A stretch of DNA of 64,000 bases, taken from assembly GCA_947450675.1 (NCBI GenBank), contig CANFWI010000008.1:1-64000 (forward strand), read 5' to 3'. The notes beneath the pieces are model-generated. The model saw nothing but the letters and a program-made list of their open reading frames with translations, was not told the DNA's origin and ran no database searches. Origin of the DNA: Comamonadaceae bacterium. Its GTDB lineage: Bacteria > Pseudomonadota > Gammaproteobacteria > Burkholderiales > Burkholderiaceae_C. The first letter of the stretch is position 1, and each line of letters starts with the position of its first letter. This document shows, in pieces, positions 54,659 through 63,709 of this stretch. The position numbers and the translations under genes were made by a program.

Positions 54659-56233
54659 GTGGAAAAGCCAAGCCCCTCTTCGTCTTCCTCTTCCTCTTCG
54701 TCTACACCCACGTCATCTTGGCTTTTGCTCGCCGTCTTGTGGGGCGCGTTGCTGCTGTTAGCGTCTTGGCGCCCTTTGGCGCTGCCCGATGAGGGCCGCT
54801 ACAGCGAAATCGGTCGCTGGATGCTGGTCTCTGGCGACTGGCTCACGCCGCGCTTGAACGGCATCCCCTTTTTTCACAAACCGCCGCTTCTTTACTGGCT
54901 TGAAGCCGTATCCATCAGCATCTTCGGTGTTCATGCTTGGGCGGTGCGATTGGTACCGGCGCTGCATGCCGGCCTGATGTTGATCTGCCTGTATCTCGCG
55001 TCGCGACACATCGGTGGCGAGCGCTTGGCGCGGCGCGCAGCCTTGATGCTGGGCTGCAGTTTGTCGTTTTTGATCGGCGGGCAATACATCAACCACGACA
55101 TGCTGGTGGCCTGCTGGATCGGCGTTGCCATCTGGTCTTTTGCTGCGTCGTTCATGCAGGGCGAAAGGCCGGATGTACGTCTGGCGCTGATCGGCTTTGC
55201 GGCCTGCGCCTTGGGTGTGCTGACCAAGGGCCTGATTGGCATCGCCCTGCCCGGACTGGTGTTGCTGCTGTGGCTGATCTGGACGCGTCAGTTGCGAAAA
55301 ATCATCCGCCTGCCTTGGCTTCGCGGGCTGGCTCTGTTCAGCCTACTGGCCCTGCCGTGGTTTGTACTGGTGCATCAACAGTTCCCAAGCATGTTGAACT
55401 ACATGTTCGGCACACACCAGTTCAGTCGATTCACCGGCACGAGCTTCAACAATGCCAGAGCCTGGTGGTTTTACCTTTTTTGCTTGGTTCTGTTGCTGTT
55501 TCCATGGACTTTTTTCGTTCGCCCAACGCCCTACGCAGCACTGGACACACGACAAAAAGCGTGGCTGTCTTTGCTCTGGATCTGGGTCATCGCCATCGTC
55601 GGATTTTTCTCAATTCCCCACTCCAAACTGATTGGCTACGTGCTGCCGGTCATGCCGGCCTTGGCGCTGCTGGCGGCGATTGGCTACGGTGAGTGGCTTG
55701 ACCAGCGGCCACAGGTGAGCCGCTGGTTGTTGCCCACATTGGCGCTGTTGACCGTGCTGATCGCGATGGCGACGACGCTGCTGGGCGGGCGCTTCAGTCT
55801 GACCCAAGCCACCGTCGACGTGGCGCAAACCTTGGCCTGTGAAGCATCCCCGGACGACACGGTCTATGCACTGGACGGTTATCCATACGATTTGCCGTTT
55901 TACACGGGCGCCAAAAAACCCATGCGGGTCATTCAAGATTGGACTCAACTACGCCGTAGCGCGGGGGACAGCTGGCAACGCGAGCTCTATGAAGGTGCTG
56001 ATTTTGATGCGCGAGCCGGACGCGTCTTGCAAGGGCTAGACGCGCTGACAGCCGCACAACAACACCCCGGCAACTGGTTGCTGCTACCCAGCACCATGGC
56101 ACAGCAACAACGCCCTGCCGGCTGGACGCTGGTGCAAGAAGGCGTCAGCTGGACGCTGCTGCGCTCACCGAGCGAAAGCCCAGAAGCGGCTCAGCACAAA
56201 GGTTTGGCCGGCTGCAAGCACCAAGGCCAATAG
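54659..56233 (+). CDS. ArnT-like lipid-linked glycosyltransferase (GT83/GT39 type)
   Basis: A 524-residue membrane glycosyltransferase, start GTG at 54659. About twelve helices; the periplasmic catalytic loop LALPDEGRYSEIGRWM (DE pair) and PFFHKPPLLYWLEA match ArnT/PMT-like enzymes that move a sugar from undecaprenyl phosphate onto lipid A or protein. The N-terminus carries nine consecutive Ser coded by TCTTCS hexamers. The C-terminal 22 residues overlap the convergent gtrA gene by 69 bases. Confidence 0.88.
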   Translation: MEKPSPSSSSSSSSSTPTSSWLLLAVLWGALLLLASWRPLALPDEGRYSEIGRWMLVSGDWLTPRLNGIPFFHKPPLLYWLEAVSISIFGVHAWAVRLVPALHAGLMLICLYLASRHIGGERLARRAALMLGCSLSFLIGGQYINHDMLVACWIGVAIWSFAASFMQGERPDVRLALIGFAACALGVLTKGLIGIALPGLVLLLWLIWTRQLRKIIRLPWLRGLALFSLLALPWFVLVHQQFPSMLNYMFGTHQFSRFTGTSFNNARAWWFYLFCLVLLLFPWTFFVRPTPYAALDTRQKAWLSLLWIWVIAIVGFFSIPHSKLIGYVLPVMPALALLAAIGYGEWLDQRPQVSRWLLPTLALLTVLIAMATTLLGGRFSLTQATVDVAQTLACEASPDDTVYALDGYPYDLPFYTGAKKPMRVIQDWTQLRRSAGDSWQRELYEGADFDARAGRVLQGLDALTAAQQHPGNWLLLPSTMAQQQRPAGWTLVQEGVSWTLLRSPSESPEAAQHKGLAGCKHQGQ

Positions 56234-56539
56234 CAGAGCCGGCATGTCGGCCCAGCCAAAACCGCGATGCATCAGCATAAAGACCAACTCGTTGCAGATA
56301 AAACCAGCCACAGCCGTGACTGAAAAGCGCCGCAGGCTTTGCAGCAAGCTGGTCGTCGTGTCCTGAAAACTCAGCCGGCGATGACCGACAAAGCTGACAC
56401 AAAAAGCCACCGCAAAACCAAGAGCGTTGGCCAACTCCGGCAGCATCAAGTCCTTGGTCAACGCAAACACAAGCACATGGGTTAAAGCGGCGGATCCGCC
56501 CACCGCCAAAAACCAAACACCAACCAGACGTGACTTCAC
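56165..56539 (-). CDS. GtrA-family flippase-like membrane protein
   Basis: A 124-residue protein with four membrane helices (FLAVGGSAALTHVLVFAL, ANALGFAVAFCVSFVGHRRLSF, VAGFICNELVFML, ALVLAAGQTFVLSRFWAF), the GtrA pattern of flippases for undecaprenyl-phosphate-sugar. It follows the GT2 gene by 8 bases on the same strand, forming the usual GtrA-GtrB pair. Its 3' end overlaps the ArnT-like gene antisense by 69 bases. Confidence 0.9.
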   Translation of the reverse strand: MKSRLVGVWFLAVGGSAALTHVLVFALTKDLMLPELANALGFAVAFCVSFVGHRRLSFQDTTTSLLQSLRRFSVTAVAGFICNELVFMLMHRGFGWADMPALLLALVLAAGQTFVLSRFWAFAR

Positions 56540-56547
56540 AGACAGCG

Positions 56548-57567
56548 TTACAGCAAGGGGGCGTCTGAGAAGGCCTTGTCAGTGGGCGCGCCCACCGGCT
56601 GAACCGATGGCACTGGCAGCCCAGCGCCGTCGCGTTGGCGCAGCACAAAGATCGGACGCTGTTTCGCTTCTTCATAAATGCGTCCGACGTATTCGGCCAC
56701 CACGCCAATGCCCAACATTTGAACGCCGCTCAAGAACATCATGCTGACCACGAGCGTGGCATAACCCGGCACATCGATGCCCCAGATAAAATAGTCAATC
56801 GTGATCCATACGCCGTAAGCCACGGACAAGCTCGCTATCGTCAAGCCCAACAAGGTCAACAAACGCAGCGGCGCAATAGAGAAAGCAGTGAACCCGGTCA
56901 AGGCCAGCTTCACGGACCCCATCAACCCAAAATTACTCTTGCCGGCTTGACGCAGCAGCGGTTCGTAGTCAATCGCGATGCTTGGGAAACCGACCCATGC
57001 ATACAAGCCCTTCATGAAGCGGTTGCGCTCCGGCAAAGCATTCAACGCATCTGCTACTGCACGGTCCATCAGCCGGAAATCTCCGGCGTGGGCTGGAATC
57101 TTCACGCGGTTGCCAAAGTTCACCAACTCATAAAACAAACCCGTCAGATGCCGCTGCAGGGGTGACTGATCAAGACGCGAGCGGCGCACAGCGTAAACCA
57201 CATCCATGCCTTTTTGCCAATGCGCCAGCATCTCTGGCAGCAACGACACCGGATGCTGACCATCGGCATCCATCAAGACCACGACGTCGCCGCGGGTCGC
57301 CTGCAAACCGGCCGTCAAGGCACACTCCTTGCCGAAATTACGTGACAACTCCAGCACCACAACTTCAGGGTGAATCTCGCTCAAACGACGTGCCACCTTC
57401 AGCGTGTCGTCGCGACTGCCGTCGTCAATGATGATCAGTTCAACGGCCGAGAAAAGCCCGTGCAAGGCCTTCAGAATATCGGGGACTACATTAGGAAGAT
57501 TGCCGGCCTCATTGAAGGCGGGCAACACGCAGGAAACTGTCGGTGTTCGGTGTTGTCGAGAAGTCAT
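56548..57567 (-). CDS. GT2 polyprenyl-phosphate glycosyltransferase (GtrB/DPM-like)
   Basis: A 339-residue GT2 enzyme with two C-terminal membrane helices. VSCVLPAFNEAGNLPNVV, LIIIDDGSRDDT, ELSRNFGKECALTAGLQ and LMDADGQHP (DxD) are intact, as in dolichol/undecaprenyl-phosphate mannosyl- or glucosyltransferases. It likely supplies the lipid-linked sugar used by the ArnT-like enzyme encoded convergently, with GtrA moving it across the membrane. The order deacetylase-ArnT converging on GT2-GtrA supports one pathway. Confidence 0.93.
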   Translation of the reverse strand: MTSRQHRTPTVSCVLPAFNEAGNLPNVVPDILKALHGLFSAVELIIIDDGSRDDTLKVARRLSEIHPEVVVLELSRNFGKECALTAGLQATRGDVVVLMDADGQHPVSLLPEMLAHWQKGMDVVYAVRRSRLDQSPLQRHLTGLFYELVNFGNRVKIPAHAGDFRLMDRAVADALNALPERNRFMKGLYAWVGFPSIAIDYEPLLRQAGKSNFGLMGSVKLALTGFTAFSIAPLRLLTLLGLTIASLSVAYGVWITIDYFIWGIDVPGYATLVVSMMFLSGVQMLGIGVVAEYVGRIYEEAKQRPIFVLRQRDGAGLPVPSVQPVGAPTDKAFSDAPLL

Positions 57568-57721
57568 AGGTCGACATCATGCCAAATAAATTTGCCATCT
57601 ATGCATAAAACTGCTGCGCAAGTCGCAATCGCCTGCTTTCAACAGCCCTTTTTCGATTTGTCACATGGCCGCACTTCGGCCCAGCCGCGCCAGCACTTCA
57701 GCTCTGCGCGCAGTTAGCGCC

Positions 57722-58624
57722 TCAGTCGCGCAGCTGCTCCGCCACAAACTGGCGAAACAAACCCATCGACGGCGCCTCGGTTCGCCTGAGCAGTGTGACG
57801 AACGCATAGCGTGCGCCACTGGTCAAGGCGGGCTCGATCACCAACTCTTCGAGCTCGCCCGACGCAATGCCACTCCGTGCAGCGGCCAGAATACCGAGAT
57901 AAATGGCGTCAGAGGCTTTCACCGTTTCTATGAGGCTGGTGATGTCGTCGCAACGTAGGCTCACAGCTTGTTGAGGGTCAGCCCGTGGCCCGAAGCGATT
58001 CACCAAGAGGTGAGCGACTTCGGCACTCAGGGGCGTGGAGGCCAGCGGGTAGCGCAGTATGTCGTCAAAAAACATGGGCTTGCCGGTCTTCAACAACGGG
58101 TGGCCGCTGCGGCACACAAAGCCGGTGCGCAGCTCGGTCAGGTTTTCGATACTCAGGTCTGGGGCTGGTGCAATGCGGCGAACGTCAATCACCAGTGCGT
58201 CAAGCGAGCGCTGGCGCAGCTGCATCAGCTGCAACTCGGTCGCACCGGGCGACAGGCTGACGTGCACACCCGGATGATGCCGCGCCATGTGAATCAAAAA
58301 CGGCGTCATCAACATGGCGCCCGGTCCAGAACCCAGGCCAATACGAATGCTGCCCAGGTCCCCGCGCTTAAGAAGTGTGGCACTGCGCCGCAGCTCGGTC
58401 GCCTCGAACACCATGCGCCGGGCGCGCACCGCCACGGCCTGGCCCAGCGGCGTGAGCTCATTGCGCTTGCCTGTCCGGTCGATCAATCGCGCACCCAAGT
58501 CATCTTCCAAGGTCTGAATGCTGCGGCTCAGGGCTGACTGCGTGAGATGCTGTTGCTCGGCGGCGCGACTGAACGAACCGGTCTCAGCCACGGCCAGCAG
58601 GTGTTCCAAGTGTTTGAGGTTCAT
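57722..58624 (-). CDS. LysR-family transcriptional regulator, divergent from Bug gene
   Basis: A 300-residue LysR protein: helix-turn-helix GSFSRAAEQQHLTQSALSRSIQTLEDDLGARLIDR and a normal effector domain. It is divergent from the Bug-family binding protein with 112 bases between starts, the standard arrangement for a regulator of an uptake/degradation locus. The gap holds TAATACGCATAATA, a partly symmetric candidate LysR box (low confidence). Confidence 0.93.
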   Translation of the reverse strand: MNLKHLEHLLAVAETGSFSRAAEQQHLTQSALSRSIQTLEDDLGARLIDRTGKRNELTPLGQAVAVRARRMVFEATELRRSATLLKRGDLGSIRIGLGSGPGAMLMTPFLIHMARHHPGVHVSLSPGATELQLMQLRQRSLDALVIDVRRIAPAPDLSIENLTELRTGFVCRSGHPLLKTGKPMFFDDILRYPLASTPLSAEVAHLLVNRFGPRADPQQAVSLRCDDITSLIETVKASDAIYLGILAAARSGIASGELEELVIEPALTSGARYAFVTLLRRTEAPSMGLFRQFVAEQLRD

Positions 58625-58736
58625 GACTCCAGCGAATTGAATGAGTAATACGCATAATAATCACAAAAATAATGCATTGGACACATTGATACGGGCTATT
58701 TAGCATCGCGACATTCCCATCCCAGAAAGTGATTTC

Positions 58737-59726
58737 ATGAACGCATTCAAGACACTCAGCGCCCTGCTGGCAGGCCTTTTACTGGTCACCGGCGGTGCTT
58801 TGGCCCAAACCCAAGCGGCCTATCCCAGCAAGCAGGTCAACTTGATGGTGCCTTATCCAGCGGGTGGCCCGTCCGACTCGATCGCGCGCATCTTCACCGT
58901 GCCCTTGAGCAAGGAACTTGGGCAGCAGGTCATTGTGGAGAACCTGGGCGGCGTCAGCGGTGCATTGGCCGCTCAGAAAGTGCTGGCAGCGCCCGCCGAC
59001 GGCTACTACCTGTTTCAAGGCTCGCCCAACGAGGTGATCCTTGCAGCGCTGGCCAATGCGGCGGTCAAAGTGAAGGCCGAAAACTTCCGCCTGATTCAGC
59101 CGGTGGCCGATGCGGTGATGGTCTTCGTCGTGCGCAAGGACTTGCCCGTCAACAATGTCGACGACTTGATCGCGCTGGCGCGTAAGTCGGCCGACAAGCC
59201 GCTGACCTACGGCAGCGTGGGCATCGGCTCGCTCTATCACCTGATCCTCGAGGACGTGCAGCAGCGCACGGGCATCACGCTGACGCACGCACCCTACAAG
59301 GGCAATGCGCCCTTGCTGCAAGACCTAGGCGGCGGACAGGTTGACTTCGCAGTACTGGTGTACAGCGCCGGCATGGGCGCTTTGGCTGAACAAGGCCGAC
59401 TCAAAGTGATTGGCCAGCTTGGCGCTCAGCGGTCTGATTTGCTGAAAAACGTACCCACCGCCAGCGAAGGCAAAGAGTTGAAAAACTTCTCGTACAAAAT
59501 TTGGAGCGGCCTCATGGTGCCCAAAAGCACGCCTGAAAATGTGGTGCAGCGGCTGCACAAGGCGATTAGCGCGACCCTGAAAGACCCGTCGGTGCGCTCG
59601 CAACTGGCCGCACAGACACAACTGGCTTCCGAGCCCATGTCGCTCATCGATGCAACCCATTTCTACGAAGCCGAGACCCTGCGCTACCGCGCTATCGCCA
59701 AGTCGATCAACTTGCAACCTCAGTGA
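58737..59726 (+). CDS. Bug-family tripartite tricarboxylate transporter binding protein
   Basis: A 329-residue periplasmic binding protein, signal peptide cut near ALAQ24, then YPSKQVNLMVPYPAGGPSDSIARIF, VENLGGVSGALAAQKVL and YKGNAPLLQDLGGGQVDF, the Bug (TctC) family hallmarks abundant in Burkholderiales. No TctA/TctB genes adjoin, as is common for orphan Bug proteins. The next gene starts close to its stop, suggesting that the M20 hydrolase acts on the captured compound. Confidence 0.94.
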   Translation: MNAFKTLSALLAGLLLVTGGALAQTQAAYPSKQVNLMVPYPAGGPSDSIARIFTVPLSKELGQQVIVENLGGVSGALAAQKVLAAPADGYYLFQGSPNEVILAALANAAVKVKAENFRLIQPVADAVMVFVVRKDLPVNNVDDLIALARKSADKPLTYGSVGIGSLYHLILEDVQQRTGITLTHAPYKGNAPLLQDLGGGQVDFAVLVYSAGMGALAEQGRLKVIGQLGAQRSDLLKNVPTASEGKELKNFSYKIWSGLMVPKSTPENVVQRLHKAISATLKDPSVRSQLAAQTQLASEPMSLIDATHFYEAETLRYRAIAKSINLQPQ

Positions 59727-59746
59727 TGCGCGCTGAGACTTTGCCC

Positions 59747-60919
59747 ATGAACCCGCTTCTTGATGAACTCAACGCGCAGGCCGACACCTTCATCGCCCTG
59801 CGCCGTGACATCCACCGCCATCCTGAATTGGCTTTTGACGAGCACCGCACCTCGGCGCTGGTGGCCGACAAGTTGCAAAGCTGGGGCTACGCGGTCGAGC
59901 GCGGTCTGGGCGGCACTGGCGTGGTCGGGCAACTGGTGCGCGGCGACGGCCAGCGCCGACTCGGGCTGCGTGCCGACATGGACGCGCTGCCGATTGATGA
60001 GGCCACTGGTCTGGACTATGCCAGTTGCCACGCCGGTGTGATGCACGCCTGCGGCCATGACGGCCACACAGCGATGCTGCTGGCCGCCGCCCAACACTTC
60101 GCACAACGCGGGGACTTTTCCGGCACGCTGAACCTGATCTTCCAGCCAGCAGAAGAAGGCGGTGGCGGCGCCCTGAAGATGATGGACGACGGCCTGTTTG
60201 AGCAATACCCCTGCGACGCGATTTTTGCCATGCACAACATGCCCGGCGTGCCCCAAGGCCGGTTGGTGCTGCGCGAAGGCGCGGCCATGGCCTCGTCCGA
60301 CTACGCCACGGTCACGCTCACCGGCGTGGGCGGCCACGGTGCCATGCCGCACCGCGCGGTCGACCCCATCGTGGCGGCCGCCAGCATCGTCATGGCGCTG
60401 CAAAGCATCGTGTCGCGCAACATCGACCCATTGCAAATGGCCGTGGTCACCGTGGGCGCGCTGAACTCCGGCAAAGCCAACAATGTGATTCCGCAAAGCG
60501 CCACACTGGAGATCAGTGTGCGGGCACTGGACCGCGACGTCCGCGCCAAGTTGGAACAGCGCATCAAGACACTCATCAACGCGCAGGCGGACAGCTTTGG
60601 CGTCACGGCGCAGATCGACTGGCGGCCTGGCTATGCGGTGCTGGTCAACACACCCGAAGAAACTGCCTTCGCCCGTGAGGTCGCCTTGGAACTGGTCGGC
60701 GCAGAGCAAGTGACTTTGCAGGGCCCGGCCGTGACCGGCAGTGAAGACTTTGCCTTCATGCTGGAGCGCGTGCCCGGCAGTTATTTGTTGATAGGCAACG
60801 GCGCTGGCGACAGCGCTGGCGCCTGCATGGTGCACAACCCCGGCTACGACTTCAACGACGCCAACTTAGCCATTGGCGCGGCGTATTGGGTGCTGCTGGC
60901 GCAGCGCTTTTTGGTGTGA
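59747..60919 (+). CDS. M20-family amidohydrolase (hippurate hydrolase/aminoacylase-like)
   Basis: A 390-residue zinc hydrolase of the M20D group cleaving N-acyl amino acids. RADMDALPI, HACGHDGHTAMLL (metal Cys/His), PAEEGGGGALKM (Glu) and GSEDFAFM are present. The ATG at 59747 is taken because it aligns with the family start; an ATG at 59726 overlapping the Bug stop is possible. A GC-rich hairpin follows. Confidence 0.92.
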   Translation: MNPLLDELNAQADTFIALRRDIHRHPELAFDEHRTSALVADKLQSWGYAVERGLGGTGVVGQLVRGDGQRRLGLRADMDALPIDEATGLDYASCHAGVMHACGHDGHTAMLLAAAQHFAQRGDFSGTLNLIFQPAEEGGGGALKMMDDGLFEQYPCDAIFAMHNMPGVPQGRLVLREGAAMASSDYATVTLTGVGGHGAMPHRAVDPIVAAASIVMALQSIVSRNIDPLQMAVVTVGALNSGKANNVIPQSATLEISVRALDRDVRAKLEQRIKTLINAQADSFGVTAQIDWRPGYAVLVNTPEETAFAREVALELVGAEQVTLQGPAVTGSEDFAFMLERVPGSYLLIGNGAGDSAGACMVHNPGYDFNDANLAIGAAYWVLLAQRFLV

Positions 60920-60934
60920 GCCCGATAGCGTTGT

Positions 60935-60969
60935 TGCCCCCTACCCTCTTGTCAAAAGGTAGGGGGGCA
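60935..60969. terminator. GC-rich hairpin between convergent genes
   Basis: TGCCCCCTACC and GGTAGGGGGGCA pair (one extra G) around a 12-base loop between the M20 and dadA-like stops. No T-run follows on either strand, so termination is possible but not proven; it may act in both directions. Confidence 0.5.
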
Positions 60970-60989
60970 TCAAGCCTTGACCTGCAGCG

Positions 60990-62252
60990 TTACGCGGCAC
61001 GAACCTCAGAAGCCACAAAAGCCGGCCGAGCAACCTTGTAAGCCTCCTCAACCACACCCGCCACCATCTCGGCTGTCGCTGCCGACAAAGTCCAACCCAA
61101 ATGACCGTGGCCTGTGTTGTAAAAAACGCAGGGCGATTTGCCTCGACCGACACGCGGCAGCATGTTGGGCATCATGGGCCGAAGACCTGTCCAAGGCACC
61201 ACGCTGTGGGTGCTGACGCCGGGGAAGCATTGCTGCACCCAATCAATAAGTGGTTTGATCCGGTCGGCACGAATATCGCGGTTGTAGCCGTTGAACTCCG
61301 CTGTTCCGGCAACTCGAAAACGGTCTTGGCCAAGACGGCTGGTGACCAATTTGGTGGCGTCGTCCAGCAAGCTGACCTCGGGTGCACTGGCTTGGCTTTG
61401 CGCGTCATTTAGATTCACCGTGATGGAGTAGCCTTTGACCGGGTAAATATTCACGCGGTCGCCCAAGCTGTCGGCAAGGGCTCGACTGGCGGTGCCGGCG
61501 CAAACCACCACCGCGTCAAACGCTGTGGTTGTCTTGTTGGCACCCTGACCGACGGTCACGCTGGCTTGCGTGCCGTTGGTGCTGACGGCGCTGACGTCTT
61601 GCTCATACAGGCACTTCACGCCTTTGCGCACAGCGGCGTCGGCCAAGCCGCGGGTGAAGCGGTGGATGTCACCGGTTGCATCGCTTTCAGTGAAGTAGCC
61701 ACCGTGGTACTGCCCTGCCAGTGTTGGCTCAATGGCACGCATTTCTTGCGGCGTCACAGCCCGACGTGAGAGGCCGCCGGCGGCCAGCAGTTTGGACACC
61801 TCACCCGCATGGTCGAAGCTGGCTTTGTCGCGGTAAATATGCAGAATGCCTTGGGTCTTCAGGTCAAACTCAATGCCTTCTTGCTCAGCCCAAGCAAACA
61901 GATGTTGGCGCGCAGCAATCGCCAAGCGCGTGGTTTCAATGGTGTTGCTGCGGTAGTTTGGAATGTTGGCCACAAACTCAGCGAACCAAGATATCTTGTG
62001 CCAGCTCGGCTTGGGGTTGACCAGCAGCGGGGCGTCGCTCTTGAGCATCCACTTGAGCCCTTTGAGGATAGTCGACATGTTGTTCCAAACCTCGGCATTG
62101 GATGCAGAGAGTTGGCCACCGTTGGCAAACGATGTTTCCATCGCCGCATAGCGATTTTTTTCAAACAAGGTGACTGAAAAGCCGCGCTTGACCAGCGCAT
62201 AAGCCGTGGTGACGCCCGTGATGCCGCCACCGATAACTGCGATATTTTTCAT
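60990..62252 (-). CDS. dadA: FAD-dependent D-amino acid dehydrogenase-like (glycine-regulated)
   Basis: A 420-residue DAO-family flavoprotein: FAD motif VIGGGITGVTTAYALVKRG, ETSFANGGQLSASNAEVWN, GYFTESDATGDIHRFTRGLA, GLRPMMPNMLPRVG and NTGHGHLGWTLS. This is the DadA signature. ATG at 62252 opens the FAD fold. A tandem glycine riboswitch lies upstream, so its physiological substrate may be glycine or a compound made from it rather than D-alanine; inference. Confidence 0.92.
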   Translation of the reverse strand: MKNIAVIGGGITGVTTAYALVKRGFSVTLFEKNRYAAMETSFANGGQLSASNAEVWNNMSTILKGLKWMLKSDAPLLVNPKPSWHKISWFAEFVANIPNYRSNTIETTRLAIAARQHLFAWAEQEGIEFDLKTQGILHIYRDKASFDHAGEVSKLLAAGGLSRRAVTPQEMRAIEPTLAGQYHGGYFTESDATGDIHRFTRGLADAAVRKGVKCLYEQDVSAVSTNGTQASVTVGQGANKTTTAFDAVVVCAGTASRALADSLGDRVNIYPVKGYSITVNLNDAQSQASAPEVSLLDDATKLVTSRLGQDRFRVAGTAEFNGYNRDIRADRIKPLIDWVQQCFPGVSTHSVVPWTGLRPMMPNMLPRVGRGKSPCVFYNTGHGHLGWTLSAATAEMVAGVVEEAYKVARPAFVASEVRAA

Positions 62253-62309
62253 GATGCATAAAGTCCAAAACGTCAAAGGGTTGGGTCCGAACGCAATGGC
62301 GTAGCGGGC

Positions 62310-62515
62310 ACCCCCTCTGTTCTGGACCTGAGAGATTCACAAGCACTCGCAGCAGCGAGCGTTGTTTGCTCCTTCGGTGCACAGCAGGACGAATCTGCCG
62401 TGGCTCTTCAGAGATCAATAGTGATATCGGTCCTTTTGCCTGAGAGTTTCCGGGGTGGTTGCTCCTTCGGCGCTGGGTGCAACGCAAGTGGCACCACAGT
62501 CTCTTCCGATATCAA
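62310..62515 (-). ncRNA. Tandem glycine riboswitch
   Basis: On the minus strand two glycine aptamers follow each other. Aptamer 1: GGAAGAGAC near 62508, GCGCCGAAGGAGCAA at 62459-62473 and ACTCTCAGG at 62439-62447; a short linker; aptamer 2: GAAGAG near 62405, GCACCGAAGGAGCAA at 62366-62380 and TCTCTCAGG at 62327-62335. Conserved spacing and the gene start 58 bases beyond fit cis regulation of the dadA-like gene. Confidence 0.92.
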
Positions 62516-62609
62516 GTTGGCACAAGGCCGATTGATACAAGGCTTTCATCTGAGAAAGTCAAGCTATGAAGATAGCACGAACAAACCCTGATTGACAAAC
62601 CAAGGCGCA

Positions 62610-63536
62610 TTATTTTTCGTGCGCCGAACTGCCGAAACTGAACATGCCGAGGCGTGTCAGACGGGTCAATTCCGCGACGATCAATTCTTTCAGCACGGAC
62701 ACCGCCGCATTGGGTGTGTGCTCAATGCGCGTGGCGATCATCAGCTGCCGGTTCAGCTGAACCCCAGAGACTTCAGACAAGGTGATTTTGTTGTCAAAGC
62801 CCAGCTGTTTAAAAACAGAGATCGGCATCAACGTTGACCAGCGCCCTTGCAGCACCAGTTCACGGATCGAGTCGACCGAATCCAGCTCCGACAACACGTT
62901 GAGGTGCACGCCCAGCGGCATCAGTTCCCGCTCAACGAGGTTGCGGTGCAAGGTGGTCATCAGCAGCGGAATATGTGCGAGCTGAGCGACCGGCACCACC
63001 GGGCGGGACGGCCGCGATGCCGGCTCGACCAGCGCAAACGGCTCGCCCAGCAGAGGCTGCATGGCAATCGGTCGACCGCTGTTGTTGTGCGTATCCGTGA
63101 TGATGGCGATGTCGATCACGCCCTTCTCAAGCCAGTCCAGCAGCATCGGCGTGAAGGCTTCGCGGACCGACAAGCGGACGTCGCTCATGGAGCGTTGACA
63201 GCGTTCAAAAACGCCCGGCACCAGCACCCGCGACAGCGTGGGCGATGCGCCCAAAGCCACCGCCGCGCCTTCTGGATGACTCGGCCCTTCCAACTGCTTT
63301 CTGACGCGTTGCGCTTCGGCCAGCATGCGCTGCGCCGACTCGTACAGCAGCGCGCCAGCATTCGTCATGCGCACGCCTTTGGGGGTGCGATGCAACAACT
63401 GCGTGCCAAGATCGGCTTCGAGTTCGCGCATCTGCCGGCTCAAGGCAGGTTGGGCAATCGAGATGGCATGCGCAGCAGCACTGAAGCTGCCAGCGTCAAT
63501 GATGGCCACGAAGTAGCGAAGGGTTCGAAGATTCAT
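62610..63536 (-). CDS. LysR-family transcriptional regulator, divergent from VOC gene
   Basis: A 308-residue LysR protein: MNLRTLRYFVAIIDAGSFS and SIAQPALSRQMRELEADLG, followed by an effector domain, similar in layout to Nac/CynR-type regulators. ATG at 63536 is chosen as the family start. It is transcribed away from a VOC-family gene and toward the riboswitch-controlled dadA-like gene, 94 bases before the riboswitch. Confidence 0.92.
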   Translation of the reverse strand: MNLRTLRYFVAIIDAGSFSAAAHAISIAQPALSRQMRELEADLGTQLLHRTPKGVRMTNAGALLYESAQRMLAEAQRVRKQLEGPSHPEGAAVALGASPTLSRVLVPGVFERCQRSMSDVRLSVREAFTPMLLDWLEKGVIDIAIITDTHNNSGRPIAMQPLLGEPFALVEPASRPSRPVVPVAQLAHIPLLMTTLHRNLVERELMPLGVHLNVLSELDSVDSIRELVLQGRWSTLMPISVFKQLGFDNKITLSEVSGVQLNRQLMIATRIEHTPNAAVSVLKELIVAELTRLTRLGMFSFGSSAHEK

Positions 63537-63548
63537 ACCGACCTTTTG

Positions 63549-63565
63549 TATATCGAAATGATATA
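63549..63565. promoter_or_regulatory. Candidate LysR box between LysR and VOC genes
   Basis: TATATC-N5-GATATA is a perfect 6-bp inverted repeat that contains the LysR T-N11-A pattern, 13 bases upstream of the LysR start codon and 145 before the VOC gene. Autoregulation is likely; control of the VOC gene is possible. Confidence 0.55.
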
Positions 63566-63709
63566 GCGAGTTCGGCACAGCACTTGGCGGTGCAAGTGAA
63601 GCCTGCTGCAAGCACCGTCGGGGCATCGAACAAACTGACGCTATTCGCCGCAGTCATATCAGTGCGATGATCGTCAACCGTGGAACTAAACAAAACAAGG
63701 GACTCCTTC

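Noticed and set aside
54659-54708. Phase-variable switch in the serine tract
   Set aside because: The repeat unit is six bases, so slippage cannot shift the reading frame.
62161-62487. 108-residue minus-strand frame
   Set aside because: Covers the riboswitch and the dadA start; the conserved RNA motifs explain the sequence.
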